From positions 1 through 9,992 of the forward strand of contig CAJXEG010000040.1 in the NCBI GenBank assembly GCA_913052425.1: a stretch of 9,992 nt of DNA, in the 5' to 3' direction. Shown here piece by piece: positions 1 to 7,320 of this stretch; the stretch's first letter is position 1, and each line of letters starts with the position of its first letter. The translations under genes and the position numbers were made by a program. Under the pieces are notes generated by a model. That model was given only the letters and a program-made list of their open reading frames with translations. It was not told the origin of the DNA and ran no database searches. This DNA is from an uncultured Flavobacteriaceae bacterium (GTDB lineage Bacteria; Bacteroidota; Bacteroidia; Flavobacteriales; Flavobacteriaceae).

Positions 1-1199
1 TGGTCTGTACAGCCCTGGTATTTTTTATGCACTTGGGATTCTCTTTTTTGGAAATCGGACTGACCCGACAAAAAAACACCATCAATATTTTATTTAAAAA
101 CTTTTTTGTAATCACCGTGGGACTATTATTGTATTGCATAGGTGGTTTCAACCTCATGTACCCCGGTTTTGAAGACGGAGACATGGGCATACTCAAATTT
201 GCAGGCTTTGGCATCTCAGCTCCCGAGGGAGGTATGGGGTTTGGATATGCTGACGGTGGTTATACCTGGTGGACCGATTTCCTTTTCCAGGGAATGTTTG
301 CCGCTACAGCGGCTACCATCGTTTCCGGAGCAGTTGCCGAACGTATCAAATTATCAGGTTTTATGCTTTTTGCAGTACTCTACGTTGGACTTATTTATCC
401 CATTGTAGGGGCTTGGAAATGGGGTGGTGGATTCCTCGACGCATGGGGATTCTACGATTTTGCTGGTTCTACATTGGTTCACTCTGTGGGAGGTTGGGGT
501 GCTTTGATCACCATCTACCTATTGGGTGCAAGAATTGGTAAATTCGACAAAGACGGAAAGCCAAAAGCACTACCCGGACACAATCTACCCATTGCTTCTG
601 CAGGAGTATTTATCCTTTGGTTGGGATGGTTTGGATTTAACGGAGGTTCTGTATTGTCTGCTGACCCGGAATTGACTTCTTTGACTTTGGTCACCACTTC
701 ATTGGCTGCTGCTGCAGGGGGTGTTGCCGCTACTTTCTTTTCTAACTTACTCTACAAAAACTTCGACTTGACCATGTTTATGAATGGTGTTTTGGGAGGA
801 TTGGTAGGAATCACAGCCGGTGCAGACCAAATGAGTCCCACCGACGCCATCATTATTGGATTGATTGCAGGTGTTATAGTTGTATTGGGTATTGCATTGA
901 TTGACAAGCTTAAATTAGACGACCCCGTGGGTGCTGTTGCAGTTCACCTCATCTGTGGAATCTGGGGAACACTTGCCGTAGGTATCTTTGGAGCTATGGC
1001 AGGGTTTGATCAGTTCTTAGTTCAATTGATTGGTGTTGGAATTGTTGGTGCTTTTTGTGTTGCCACATCTTTCATCATACTTCTGATTGTCAAAGCAACC
1101 ACTGGATTGAGAGTCGACAAGGAAGAAGAAATAAACGGTCTCGACCTTTCAGAACATGGAATGGAAGCTTACGCTGACTTTAGGATCAACGAAGGATAG
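1..1199 (+). CDS. amt: Ammonium transporter, Amt family (5' end cut off by window edge)
   Basis: Inner-membrane ammonium channel of the Amt/MEP/Rh family, which moves ammonia/ammonium into the cell for glutamine synthesis. The frame is open from the first full codon at base 3, so the ATG at 27 is internal and only the N-terminal start of the protein is missing; 398 residues are visible, against roughly 400-430 for the family. Counting from the ATG at 27, the hallmark residues are all present: the Phe gate (F87 and F91 in FLFQGMF, F204 in WFGFN), pore Trp132 (KWGGG), Asp144 in the Amt signature beginning DFAGS, and the twin pore histidines His152 and His307 (HLICGIWG). The cytoplasmic tail GLRVDKEEEINGLDLSEHG (360-378) is the conserved regulatory tail that usually contacts P-II proteins. 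A glnK/P-II gene would be a usual neighbour but would lie outside the window. A strong terminator follows, so the gene ends its own transcript. Identification is very secure. Confidence 0.97.
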   Translation, partial: VCTALVFFMHLGFSFLEIGLTRQKNTINILFKNFFVITVGLLLYCIGGFNLMYPGFEDGDMGILKFAGFGISAPEGGMGFGYADGGYTWWTDFLFQGMFAATAATIVSGAVAERIKLSGFMLFAVLYVGLIYPIVGAWKWGGGFLDAWGFYDFAGSTLVHSVGGWGALITIYLLGARIGKFDKDGKPKALPGHNLPIASAGVFILWLGWFGFNGGSVLSADPELTSLTLVTTSLAAAAGGVAATFFSNLLYKNFDLTMFMNGVLGGLVGITAGADQMSPTDAIIIGLIAGVIVVLGIALIDKLKLDDPVGAVAVHLICGIWGTLAVGIFGAMAGFDQFLVQLIGVGIVGAFCVATSFIILLIVKATTGLRVDKEEEINGLDLSEHGMEAYADFRINEG

Positions 1200-1220
1200 T
1201 TCACATCCATTATTAATGAG

Positions 1221-1250
1221 AAAAAGCCTCCATTGAATGGAGGCTTTTTT
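1221..1250 (+). terminator. Rho-independent terminator after amt
   Basis: A perfect inverted repeat lies 21 nt after the amt stop. The left arm 1221-1234 (AAAAAGCCTCCATT) pairs fully with 1236-1249 (AATGGAGGCTTTTT) around a central G. In RNA the G/C-rich core CCTCCA/TGGAGG would close a small loop and be followed directly by a run of U. Because the left flank is a run of A, the element could also stop transcripts coming from the opposite side. Confidence 0.93.
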
Positions 1251-1279
1251 GCTTTAGTCCAATTAAATCTTAGAATCTA

Positions 1280-1309
1280 TTGCACTAATCGGGCGAATCC
1301 CTATTTTTG
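1280..1309 (+). promoter_or_regulatory. Bacteroidota-type promoter for purU
   Basis: TTG at 1280-1282 is followed by exactly 19 nt and then TATTTTTG at 1302-1309, a full match to the TAnnTTTG -7 element of the Bacteroidota primary sigma factor. Transcription would start at about 1315, leaving a leader of only about 10 nt before the ATG at 1324. That agrees with the lack of a Shine-Dalgarno sequence and excludes a long leader or riboswitch. The call rests on motif and spacing only. Confidence 0.72.
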
Positions 1310-1323
1310 AAAAAAACATATTT

Positions 1324-2178
1324 ATGAATCAGATCACTTTGTTGATGTACTGCACTGACCAAAAAGGAATCATTGCAGCAGTGACGAACTTCATACACCA
1401 AAGCCAAGGAAACATCACCTATATCGACCAATATGTAGATCGGCCCAATGCCGCATTTTTTATGCGTGTGGAATGTGATTTAAATGGTAATGATTTCGAC
1501 TTTCAAGATTTTAAAGATCGATTTCACCAAGACTTAGGGAAGCGTTTTTCCCTTCATTGTGATTTTTATCAGAAAAATCACAAACCAAAGATGGCCGTTT
1601 TTGTTTCCAAATATGACCACTGTCTATACGATATACTGGCCAAACAACAATCGGGAGAGTTGACCGCGGAGATTCCTTTTATTTTGAGCAATCACCCCGA
1701 TCTTGAAATCATCGCCAAACGCTTTGACATCCCCTTTTATCACATCCCTGTAAACAAAGACAACAAGCCCGAGGCTGAGGCAAAACAATTGTCATTACTC
1801 AAAGAACATCAGGTAGATTTTATCGTTTTGGCCCGTTACATGCAGATTGTTTCTCCAACGCTCATTGACCACTACACTCACAAAATCATTAACATCCACC
1901 ATTCTTTCTTGCCCGCTTTCCCCGGAGCCAAACCCTACCACTCGGCATTTGCCCGTGGCGTAAAAATCATTGGAGCTACAAGTCACTATGTTACCGAAGA
2001 ATTGGATGCAGGCCCCATCATCGAGCAAGACATTGCTCGGGTTACCCACTTAAACTCTATTGCAGATTTTATTGAAAAAGGAAGAGACTTGGAACGAATC
2101 GTTCTGCTTCGTGCACTCAAATTACATGTCAATCGGAAAGTAATGGTTTATGGAAACAAGACTGTGGTCTTTTCTTAA
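1324..2178 (+). CDS. purU: Formyltetrahydrofolate deformylase
   Basis: Cytosolic enzyme that hydrolyses 10-formyl-tetrahydrofolate to formate and tetrahydrofolate, balancing the one-carbon pool and supplying formate. It has 284 residues, close to the ~280 of E. coli PurU, and the expected two-part build. An N-terminal ACT regulatory domain (about 4-85, starting ITLLMYCTDQKGIIAAVTNF) precedes a C-terminal formyl-transferase fold (about 88-280). The catalytic trio of this fold is visible: Asn190 and His192 in NIHHSFLPAF, and Asp228 in ELDAGPIIEQD. The ACT domain separates it from PurN (GAR transformylase), which shares the catalytic fold but lacks that domain. It appears to be a single-gene unit, bounded by the amt terminator and its own promoter upstream. 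Downstream it collides with the convergent hydrolase gene: the TTAA at 2175-2178 gives both stop codons. No terminator is evident at its 3' end. Confidence 0.96.
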   Translation: MNQITLLMYCTDQKGIIAAVTNFIHQSQGNITYIDQYVDRPNAAFFMRVECDLNGNDFDFQDFKDRFHQDLGKRFSLHCDFYQKNHKPKMAVFVSKYDHCLYDILAKQQSGELTAEIPFILSNHPDLEIIAKRFDIPFYHIPVNKDNKPEAEAKQLSLLKEHQVDFIVLARYMQIVSPTLIDHYTHKIINIHHSFLPAFPGAKPYHSAFARGVKIIGATSHYVTEELDAGPIIEQDIARVTHLNSIADFIEKGRDLERIVLLRALKLHVNRKVMVYGNKTVVFS

Positions 2179-2960
2179 ACCTTATCTTCTAAGAACGACA
2201 GCATTCCATCATTAAATTTTCCGGGCTTTTCCACATTGACCACATGCCCACATTCTTCGAGCACCAATAGCTGAGACAGGGAGTGGCTTTCTGTTACCTT
2301 CTGAACGGAGGGGAGAAACATATAGTCTTGATCACCCATGATGTAGAGCGTGGGAATATCCACAGTAACTTTTCTAAAAATCCTCAACTTGGGGATGATC
2401 TCTGAGGTAAGTTTAAACCATCGGATAAACTCCTTTTGGTAGAGTTTTTTGGCTTCGCGTATAAACAAAATACGGGACTCTTTATGGTTTCTATTGGGCA
2501 TGATGATAAAAGCAAAAAAACGATACAACCACATATAAGGCAAAACAGATTTGGTGGCATTACCAAAATACATGAGTATCCTTGACCTTAAATTCAACTC
2601 CAATATTGCACCTCCCATAATCATTTTGTACACACGCTTGGGCTGCATTTCAGCCAGCTGACGGATGAGAATAGTCCCCAGAGAGATCCCTACAAAATGG
2701 GATTTTTCTATTTTTACATGATCCATTACTTCGAAAATATCCTCGGCTATGGACTCAAAAGAGTACTTGGTTTTAAATGGGTTTTGGATCAAATCTTTAG
2801 AAGCACCATGACCCCGCAGGTCGATCAGTAAAAGATTGAAATTCTTTGAGAAAAATCGAATTTGCTTAAACCAAATAGCACTGCTCCCTCCTGCCCCATG
2901 AATAAACGTTATCCAACTTGCATTTTCTTTTTTTGCCTTATAAATACTGTGATGCAACAT
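2175..2960 (-). CDS. Alpha/beta-fold hydrolase, substrate unknown
   Basis: Probably a soluble hydrolase (261 residues, no signal peptide) of the Abhydrolase_1 group that includes esterases, lactonases and BioH-like enzymes. The oxyanion region is FIHGAGGSSAIW (19-30), followed by DLRGHGASKD (47-56). The nucleophile elbow GISLG places Ser93. The acid is most likely Asp212 in GDQD (209-212) and the base is His239 in CGHVVNVEKP, so the triad is complete. A helical, basic and aromatic cap (about 125-195) sits where substrate choice is made and does not resemble a subfamily I can name. Its ATG overlaps the pyrF stop by one base (TAATG), so it is probably made by translational coupling as the last gene of prfA-pyrF-hydrolase. 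Catalytic competence is well supported by the residues; the substrate cannot be read from sequence. Neither partner is a hydrolase-pathway gene, so the operon gives no functional hint. Confidence 0.9.
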   Translation of the reverse strand: MLHHSIYKAKKENASWITFIHGAGGSSAIWFKQIRFFSKNFNLLLIDLRGHGASKDLIQNPFKTKYSFESIAEDIFEVMDHVKIEKSHFVGISLGTILIRQLAEMQPKRVYKMIMGGAILELNLRSRILMYFGNATKSVLPYMWLYRFFAFIIMPNRNHKESRILFIREAKKLYQKEFIRWFKLTSEIIPKLRIFRKVTVDIPTLYIMGDQDYMFLPSVQKVTESHSLSQLLVLEECGHVVNVEKPGKFNDGMLSFLEDKV

Positions 2961-3787
2961 TATATAATCCCTTTTTGACGTAGGTGAAAAGCCATTTGTT
3001 CCTGTAATTCTTTGGCCACATTACCGGCTATTTGATCAAAATCACTTCCCGAAGAAGCGTATAGGATTCCCCTTGATGAATTGACCAGCAACCCACATGT
3101 ATTATTCAGTCCATTGACCGCCACCTCTTCCAAACTTCCTCCTTGGGCCCCTACCCCAGGGATCAATAAAAAAGAATCGGGGATTAATGTTCTTATTTTT
3201 TGCAGTGCTTTTGCTTTGGTGGCTCCTACCACATACATCAATCGATCAGAATTTTTCCATTTTTTCGACTGCTCAATAACCTGCTCATATAGGGGTTTTC
3301 CCTCTGCATTGAGCAATTGAAAATCTAAAGCCCCTTCATTGGAGGTCAAGGCCAATAATATAGCGTACTTTCCCTTGTACTCTAAAAAAGGTTCAACCGA
3401 ATCTTTACCCATATAGGGTGCAATGGTAACCGAATCAAATTCTAACTTTTCGAAATAGGCCTTCGCATATCGCTTCGAGGTATTGCCTATGTCTGCCCTT
3501 TTGGCATCGGCAATGGTAAATATTTCTGGATAGTGTTGGTTTAGAAAATCCATTACTTTTTCAAGGGATTTCCACCCCTCAGATCCATAGGCCTCAAAAA
3601 AGGCGATGTTGGGTTTATAGGCAACACAATAGGGTGCGGTAGCCTCAATAATTTTCTTACAAAAGGTAAAAATCGCATCCGGCTCATCTTTCAGATCGGA
3701 TGGAATACGATCCTGATCCACATCCAAGCCCACACACAAAAAAGACTTTTTGCTCTTGATTTGCTCTAAAAGTACTGACTGCATCAT
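2960..3787 (-). CDS. pyrF: Orotidine 5'-phosphate decarboxylase (long, type 2 form)
   Basis: Catalyses the last step of UMP synthesis, decarboxylating OMP to UMP in the cytosol. At 275 residues it fits the longer type 2 group rather than the ~230-residue E. coli-like enzymes. The substrate region starts [14 protein letters not shown] (16-29). The catalytic charge network is in [16 protein letters not shown], with Asp94, Lys96 and Asp99. The phosphate-binding part is [10 protein letters not shown] (208-217) and [10 protein letters not shown] (235-244). The start at 3787 gives a 4-nt ATGA overlap with the prfA stop. A second ATG immediately follows at 3784, so the true start could be one codon later, still touching the prfA stop. 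The downstream hydrolase overlaps by 1 nt. No independent promoter or leader is possible within these junctions, so expression should follow prfA. Confidence 0.96.
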   Translation of the reverse strand: MMQSVLLEQIKSKKSFLCVGLDVDQDRIPSDLKDEPDAIFTFCKKIIEATAPYCVAYKPNIAFFEAYGSEGWKSLEKVMDFLNQHYPEIFTIADAKRADIGNTSKRYAKAYFEKLEFDSVTIAPYMGKDSVEPFLEYKGKYAILLALTSNEGALDFQLLNAEGKPLYEQVIEQSKKWKNSDRLMYVVGATKAKALQKIRTLIPDSFLLIPGVGAQGGSLEEVAVNGLNNTCGLLVNSSRGILYASSGSDFDQIAGNVAKELQEQMAFHLRQKGII

Positions 3788-4860
3788 AGAGTCTCTCCTG
3801 CCTCCTTCAGTTTTTGAGTGTTCTGGTAAAGTTTTAATTCATCGACCAATTTCTGTATATCCCCGTTGATTATGTTTTGCAGATCGTATAGGGTTAAACC
3901 AATACGATGATCTGTCACCCTCCCTTGGGGGTAATTATAGGTTCTGATCTTTGCTGAGCGATCTCCAGAAGAAACCAGTGAATTTCTCTTTTCGGCATCT
4001 TGCTCTAATTTTTTTTGGAGTTCCAATTCATAGAGTCGGGAACGCAATACCTTTAGGGCTTTTTCTTTGTTTTTGTGTTGTGACTTTTGATCCTGACATT
4101 GGGCAACAATTCCCGTAGGCTCGTGGGTTAGCCTTACAGCAGAATAGGTCGTATTGACCGATTGCCCCCCCGGACCGGAAGAACAAAAATAATCTACCCT
4201 TACATCGTTCATATTGACTTCAACATCGAATTCCTCGGCCTCGGGCAAAACCATCACAGTGGCGGCCGAGGTATGGACCCTACCCTGGGTTTCGGTTTGC
4301 GGCACCCGTTGTACCCTGTGTACCCCGGATTCGTATTTCATGGTTCCATAAACTTCCTCTCCTGAAACTTCAAAAATGACTTCCTTAAATCCTCCGGCAG
4401 TACCCTCGTTGGCATCCACAAAACTTACCTTCCAACCTTGATCCTGGCAGTATTTGGTATACATGCGATAAAGATCACCGGCAAAAATACTGGCTTCGTC
4501 GCCTCCCGTTCCCGCTCGAATCTCAACCACCACATTCTTTCCATCCTCAGGGTCTTTGGGAATCAGTAAAAACCTAATTTCTTCCTCCAATTCGGGGAGT
4601 TGTTCTTTGGCTTCTTCCAACTGCATTTTAGCCATATCGATCATTTCCGGATCCGTCTCCTCTTTGATCATGGTTTCTGCTTCCTCTATGTTGGATAGGA
4701 TTGATTTATAGACCTCTGCTTTGATAAAAATCTTGTTCAAATCCTTGTATTCTTTATTGAGTTGAACGTATCGCTTTTGGTCTGCGATAATGTCCGGCTG
4801 AATAATCAAATCAGATACCTCGATAAATCTTTGTTGGACAATCTCTAGTTTTTCTATCAT
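3784..4860 (-). CDS. prfA: Peptide chain release factor 1
   Basis: Class I release factor that reads UAA and UAG in the ribosomal A site and triggers hydrolysis of peptidyl-tRNA. It is full length at 358 residues (E. coli RF1 has 360). The N-terminal helical domain spans about 1-105. The codon-recognition tripeptide is P-Q-T at 187-189 (in [18 protein letters not shown]), the RF1-type PxT pattern and not the SPF of RF2. The peptidyl-hydrolysis motif GGQ is at 231-233 within [12 protein letters not shown], and no programmed frameshift is present. The variant [18 protein letters not shown], instead of the proteobacterial DTYRASGAGGQHVNTTDS, is typical of Bacteroidota as I recall them. It leads the overlapping cluster prfA-pyrF-hydrolase and is preceded by a good promoter. 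The neighbouring prmC/hemK gene that often accompanies prfA in other phyla is absent here. Confidence 0.98.
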   Translation of the reverse strand: MIEKLEIVQQRFIEVSDLIIQPDIIADQKRYVQLNKEYKDLNKIFIKAEVYKSILSNIEEAETMIKEETDPEMIDMAKMQLEEAKEQLPELEEEIRFLLIPKDPEDGKNVVVEIRAGTGGDEASIFAGDLYRMYTKYCQDQGWKVSFVDANEGTAGGFKEVIFEVSGEEVYGTMKYESGVHRVQRVPQTETQGRVHTSAATVMVLPEAEEFDVEVNMNDVRVDYFCSSGPGGQSVNTTYSAVRLTHEPTGIVAQCQDQKSQHKNKEKALKVLRSRLYELELQKKLEQDAEKRNSLVSSGDRSAKIRTYNYPQGRVTDHRIGLTLYDLQNIINGDIQKLVDELKLYQNTQKLKEAGETL

Positions 4861-4882
4861 TTTGAGAGAACTGGGTAGTTCA

Positions 4883-4912
4883 CAAATTTAAAGTTTTAAA
4901 TCTATCTTTCAA
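4883..4912 (-). promoter_or_regulatory. Bacteroidota-type promoter for prfA-pyrF-hydrolase
   Basis: Read on the minus strand, TTG (4912-4910), a 19-nt spacer and TAAATTTG (4890-4883) match the TTG/TAnnTTTG promoter exactly, with the same spacing as the purU promoter. The -33 part lies in the last codons of the upstream YceI gene. Transcription would start near 4876, giving a leader of about 15 nt before the prfA ATG at 4860. It would make the three-gene block independent of the genes upstream, though read-through from them remains possible because no terminator intervenes. Confidence 0.7.
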
Positions 4913-5444
4913 GCTTCTGAAAGTACAACTGGTATTTAATGGCTATTTCATCCTCCATTTTTCTCAACATAAAGGAGGGCAATGGAACTTTAAAGTCAGA
5001 AAGGGTCAAATCAAAGCTGCCCTCCAACATAAGATTGTTTTGATTTAGCTTGGCCTGTGCAAGAATATCCTTGCTCAATTCAATTCCGTGGAAGTTTAAT
5101 CCCCCAGCAAATTTTACCTCATTGTCTTTCTTTTCAATCTGATCCGAAAAAAATTCAATTTTGGGAAACTGCAAAACCTCCAATATTTCCAATGCATTGT
5201 TGTCTCTGTTGCTGTTTTTACTGTCAAAATCCCTGACATACATGGCAATGGCTATTTTTTGAAAAGCACCTTGATCTTCAATCATCAAGCCCTTTACATT
5301 TTGATTGGTACCCGACCAGTCGTGTAAAAAGTGGGAAGCCTCATAGGTTATGAATGAACTTTTGGAATCCAACACCCATCTTTCCTGCGCCTGAGAGACC
5401 CAACAAAAAAACAGAAGAACAATACTACAAAATAATCTTTTCAT
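4902..5444 (-). CDS. Secreted YceI-family lipocalin-fold protein
   Basis: Predicted periplasmic protein of the YceI family, whose studied members form a lipocalin-like barrel that binds polyisoprenoid or quinone-type lipids. It has 180 residues. Residues 1-19 form a signal peptide (MKR, then a hydrophobic stretch, cleavage likely after SQA), leaving about 160 residues, the usual size of the domain. Family signatures in order are: WVLDSKSSFITYEASHFLHDW near the mature N-terminus; RDFDSKNSNRDNNALEIL (71-88) followed by FPKIEFFS (93-100), the YceI pattern of a charged loop, then a P-x-I-x-F strand; and GLNFHGIEL (115-123). It starts 5 nt after the stop of the b561-like membrane protein, so the two form an operon. 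E. coli yceI likewise sits beside a b561-type gene, yceJ. That supports a shared role in envelope redox or quinone handling, but the ligand is inferred, not visible. Confidence 0.88.
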   Translation of the reverse strand: MKRLFCSIVLLFFCWVSQAQERWVLDSKSSFITYEASHFLHDWSGTNQNVKGLMIEDQGAFQKIAIAMYVRDFDSKNSNRDNNALEILEVLQFPKIEFFSDQIEKKDNEVKFAGGLNFHGIELSKDILAQAKLNQNNLMLEGSFDLTLSDFKVPLPSFMLRKMEDEIAIKYQLYFQKLER

Positions 5445-5449
5445 ATGTC

Positions 5450-6052
5450 TTAAAATTTAAAAACCAATACGGCAGTAGCATAGCTTGCAAAGGTAGTATA
5501 AGCAGCATACTTGTGCCAATCCCTATCCTCTTTAGACCAGGCATTGGTAGCAATCATACCCGAAAAATGAATATAAGCCAGCCATTTGTGGGCTTTGATG
5601 GAATTAAAACCTTTTAGTTTTTTTCTGACCAAGGGCGGAGGAGCGAAAAGAGAGAGTCCGGCACCGGTAAAATAGGAAGCCGTAACCCACTTTCCCAAAG
5701 TTTTGTGAGCATTATAAAGATCATAATCCCCATTGTATAGCTTGCCTCCCATGATCCCCTGGGCCACCATTCCGGCCAATGTCAAATAGCCAATAATTTG
5801 ATGGGATTTAAGCATAACATTCCTGACTTTCAACTCCTTTTCCCTTTGTTCAAGTGAAAGTTTTGAAATACCGGTTTTACGAAAAAGACCGTTTTTTCCC
5901 CATAAAAGAGATTGGGTAAAAATCATTTTTTGTGGCAGCAATTGTTCTTCCATCGTCATTTCTTCCTCAAACAAACCTTCCAACAATGCATCACGCTCTT
6001 GAGCGACAACAGCTTGGAAAATAAAAAAAGTAAGAAAAATGATTTTTTTCAT
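5450..6052 (-). CDS. Predicted four-helix, four-histidine membrane protein, cytochrome b561-like
   Basis: I do not recognise a named family with certainty. The 200-residue product begins with a likely signal peptide (1-17, cleavage after VVA) and an acidic to mixed soluble stretch (about 18-80). Four hydrophobic helices follow (about 86-104, 118-138, 157-173 and 182-199). Each is opened by a histidine in a repeated pattern: His84 in SHQIIGY, His116 in AHKTLGK, His155 in AHKWLAY and His180 in WHKYAAY; His162 is an extra one. With alternating topology, His84/His155 would face one side of the membrane and His116/His180 the other. That is the arrangement by which cytochrome b561 cores hold two b hemes. 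The gene is followed after 5 nt by a secreted YceI protein, echoing the yceJ-yceI pair of E. coli. Heme binding is inference from residue placement. Its stop-to-start distance to purM is 36 nt, so it may be co-transcribed with purM. Confidence 0.75.
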   Translation of the reverse strand: MKKIIFLTFFIFQAVVAQERDALLEGLFEEEMTMEEQLLPQKMIFTQSLLWGKNGLFRKTGISKLSLEQREKELKVRNVMLKSHQIIGYLTLAGMVAQGIMGGKLYNGDYDLYNAHKTLGKWVTASYFTGAGLSLFAPPPLVRKKLKGFNSIKAHKWLAYIHFSGMIATNAWSKEDRDWHKYAAYTTFASYATAVLVFKF

Positions 6053-6088
6053 CTAATTGGCTCCACAAAGTAAAACTAAGATAAACGA

Positions 6089-7255
6089 TTAATACTGAAA
6101 AATACCTTCCAGCGACTGGATCGTCAACTTTTTTTCAGTAGATGCTTCGACCCTCCCTACAATTCGGGCTTCGATATTGAAAGACTCCGTAATGTCTATT
6201 ACCTTCTGAGCTTGGGATTCGGGTAAATAAATCTCCATTCGATGCCCCATATTAAAAACCTCATACATTTCTTTCCAACTGGTTCCCGATTCCTTTTGGA
6301 TCATCTTAAACAATGGAGGAAATTCAAAGAGATTGTTTTTGACAACGTGCAACTGGTCGATAAAATGTAAAATTTTGGTTTGTGCACCTCCACTGCAATG
6401 TACCATCCCATGAATCTCTTTTCGATCAAGGGTGTCCAATATCTTTTTAATCACAGGAGCGTAGGTCCTGGTGGGTGATAAAACCAATTGCCCAACATCC
6501 AAAGGTGTATCGGTAAGGTCTGTTAATTCTTTAGAACCGGAGTAAATCAAATCGTTGGGCAGGTCATTGTCAAAGGTTTCAGGGTATTTTTCTTTGAGAG
6601 CAGCACCAAATACATCGTGTCTTGCCGAGGTCAAACCATTGCTCCCCATCCCTCCGTTGTATTGATCCTCATAGGTAGCCTGGCCAAAAGAGGCCAAGCC
6701 CACAATCACATCGCCTGCCTGAATATTTGCATTGTCAATGACCTCACTTCTTTTGATTCTGGCGGTAACAGTGGAATCAACAATAATGGTCTTTACCAAA
6801 TCCCCTACATCGGCGGTTTCTCCACCAGTACTGTGAATTTTCACACCCAGTTGCGCCAAATTGGCCAAGAGTTCCTCCGTGCCATTAATGATTGCAGCAA
6901 GCACTTGGGCGGGAATTTTATTTTTGTTTCTCCCAATGGTTGAGGACAACAAGATATCATTGGTCACCCCAACACAAAGCAGATCATCAATATTCATGAT
7001 CAACGCATCTTGGGCAATGCCTTTCCACACCGATAGATCTCCGGTCTCTTTCCAGTAGGCATAGGCAAGAGAGCTTTTGGTTCCCGCTCCGTCGGCATGC
7101 ATTACCAAACAATGCGCCTCACTGCCCGTCAAAAAATCAGGTACAACTTTGCAAAATGCCTTTGGAAAAAGGCCTTTGTCTATATTTTTTATGGCATTGT
7201 GAACATCCTCTTTTTGTGAAGAAACACCCCTGAGGTTATACCTTTTGTCTGTCAT
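6089..7255 (-). CDS. purM: Phosphoribosylformylglycinamidine cyclo-ligase (AIR synthase), long divergent form
   Basis: ATP-dependent ring closure of FGAM to AIR, the fifth step of purine synthesis, in the cytosol. At 388 residues it is about 40 longer than E. coli PurM (345), a length I associate with Bacteroidota orthologues. The PurM motifs are present though altered: HADGAGTK (53-60), MNIDDLLCVGV (87-97), STGGETADVGD (142-152), LSPTRTYAPVI (259-269), HCSGGAQTKILHF (286-298) and FNMGHRMEIY (334-343). ADGAGTK and NIDD replace the common DGVGTK and NDLL. The extra length seems to lie in insertions such as YEDQYNGGMGSNGL (195-208). Other members of the same superfamily (SelD, HypE, ThiL, PurL) lack this combination, in particular the SPTRTYAP and FNMG segments. 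It lies 65 nt after glnN and has a candidate promoter of its own. Truncation is excluded, as both ends match the family. Confidence 0.93.
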   Translation of the reverse strand: MTDKRYNLRGVSSQKEDVHNAIKNIDKGLFPKAFCKVVPDFLTGSEAHCLVMHADGAGTKSSLAYAYWKETGDLSVWKGIAQDALIMNIDDLLCVGVTNDILLSSTIGRNKNKIPAQVLAAIINGTEELLANLAQLGVKIHSTGGETADVGDLVKTIIVDSTVTARIKRSEVIDNANIQAGDVIVGLASFGQATYEDQYNGGMGSNGLTSARHDVFGAALKEKYPETFDNDLPNDLIYSGSKELTDLTDTPLDVGQLVLSPTRTYAPVIKKILDTLDRKEIHGMVHCSGGAQTKILHFIDQLHVVKNNLFEFPPLFKMIQKESGTSWKEMYEVFNMGHRMEIYLPESQAQKVIDITESFNIEARIVGRVEASTEKKLTIQSLEGIFQY

Positions 7256-7271
7256 TGTTTTGATTAGAATT

Positions 7272-7279
7272 CAAATTTA
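7272..7279 (-). promoter_or_regulatory. Candidate -7 promoter element for purM
   Basis: On the minus strand TAAATTTG (7279-7272) matches TAnnTTTG and lies 16 nt before the purM ATG, much as the same octamer sits before prfA. No TTG occurs at the usual 17-23 nt upstream distance; the nearest ones give spacers of about 12 and 27 nt. The upstream half is therefore missing or non-standard, and the promoter may be weak or activator dependent. Confidence 0.45.
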
Positions 7280-7320
7280 ACACTATTCCCCCAACCCATA
7301 AGGCTTCAATATTTTTTTTA

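Noticed and set aside
27..29. ATG at 27 as the start of amt
   Set aside because: The frame continues upstream to the window edge with Amt-like residues (VCTALVFF before the Met), so this Met lies inside a transmembrane helix and the gene begins outside the window.
1200..1323. Folate or other riboswitch upstream of purU
   Set aside because: Apart from the amt terminator and the promoter, no structured element is seen, and the predicted leader is only about 10 nt.
2172..2195. Inverted repeat TTCTTA ... TAAGAA at the purU/hydrolase junction, considered as a terminator
   Set aside because: The stem is only six A/T-rich pairs with a 12-nt loop and no following T run, too weak to support a call.
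6066..6073. Possible -7 element TTACTTTG before the b561-like gene (minus strand)
   Set aside because: It breaks the TA of TAnnTTTG and has no TTG at any suitable upstream distance. Co-transcription with purM is at least as likely.
6617..6943. Open frame of 108 codons on the plus strand inside purM
   Set aside because: It is fully covered by the conserved purM reading frame on the other strand and shows no domain or start signal.
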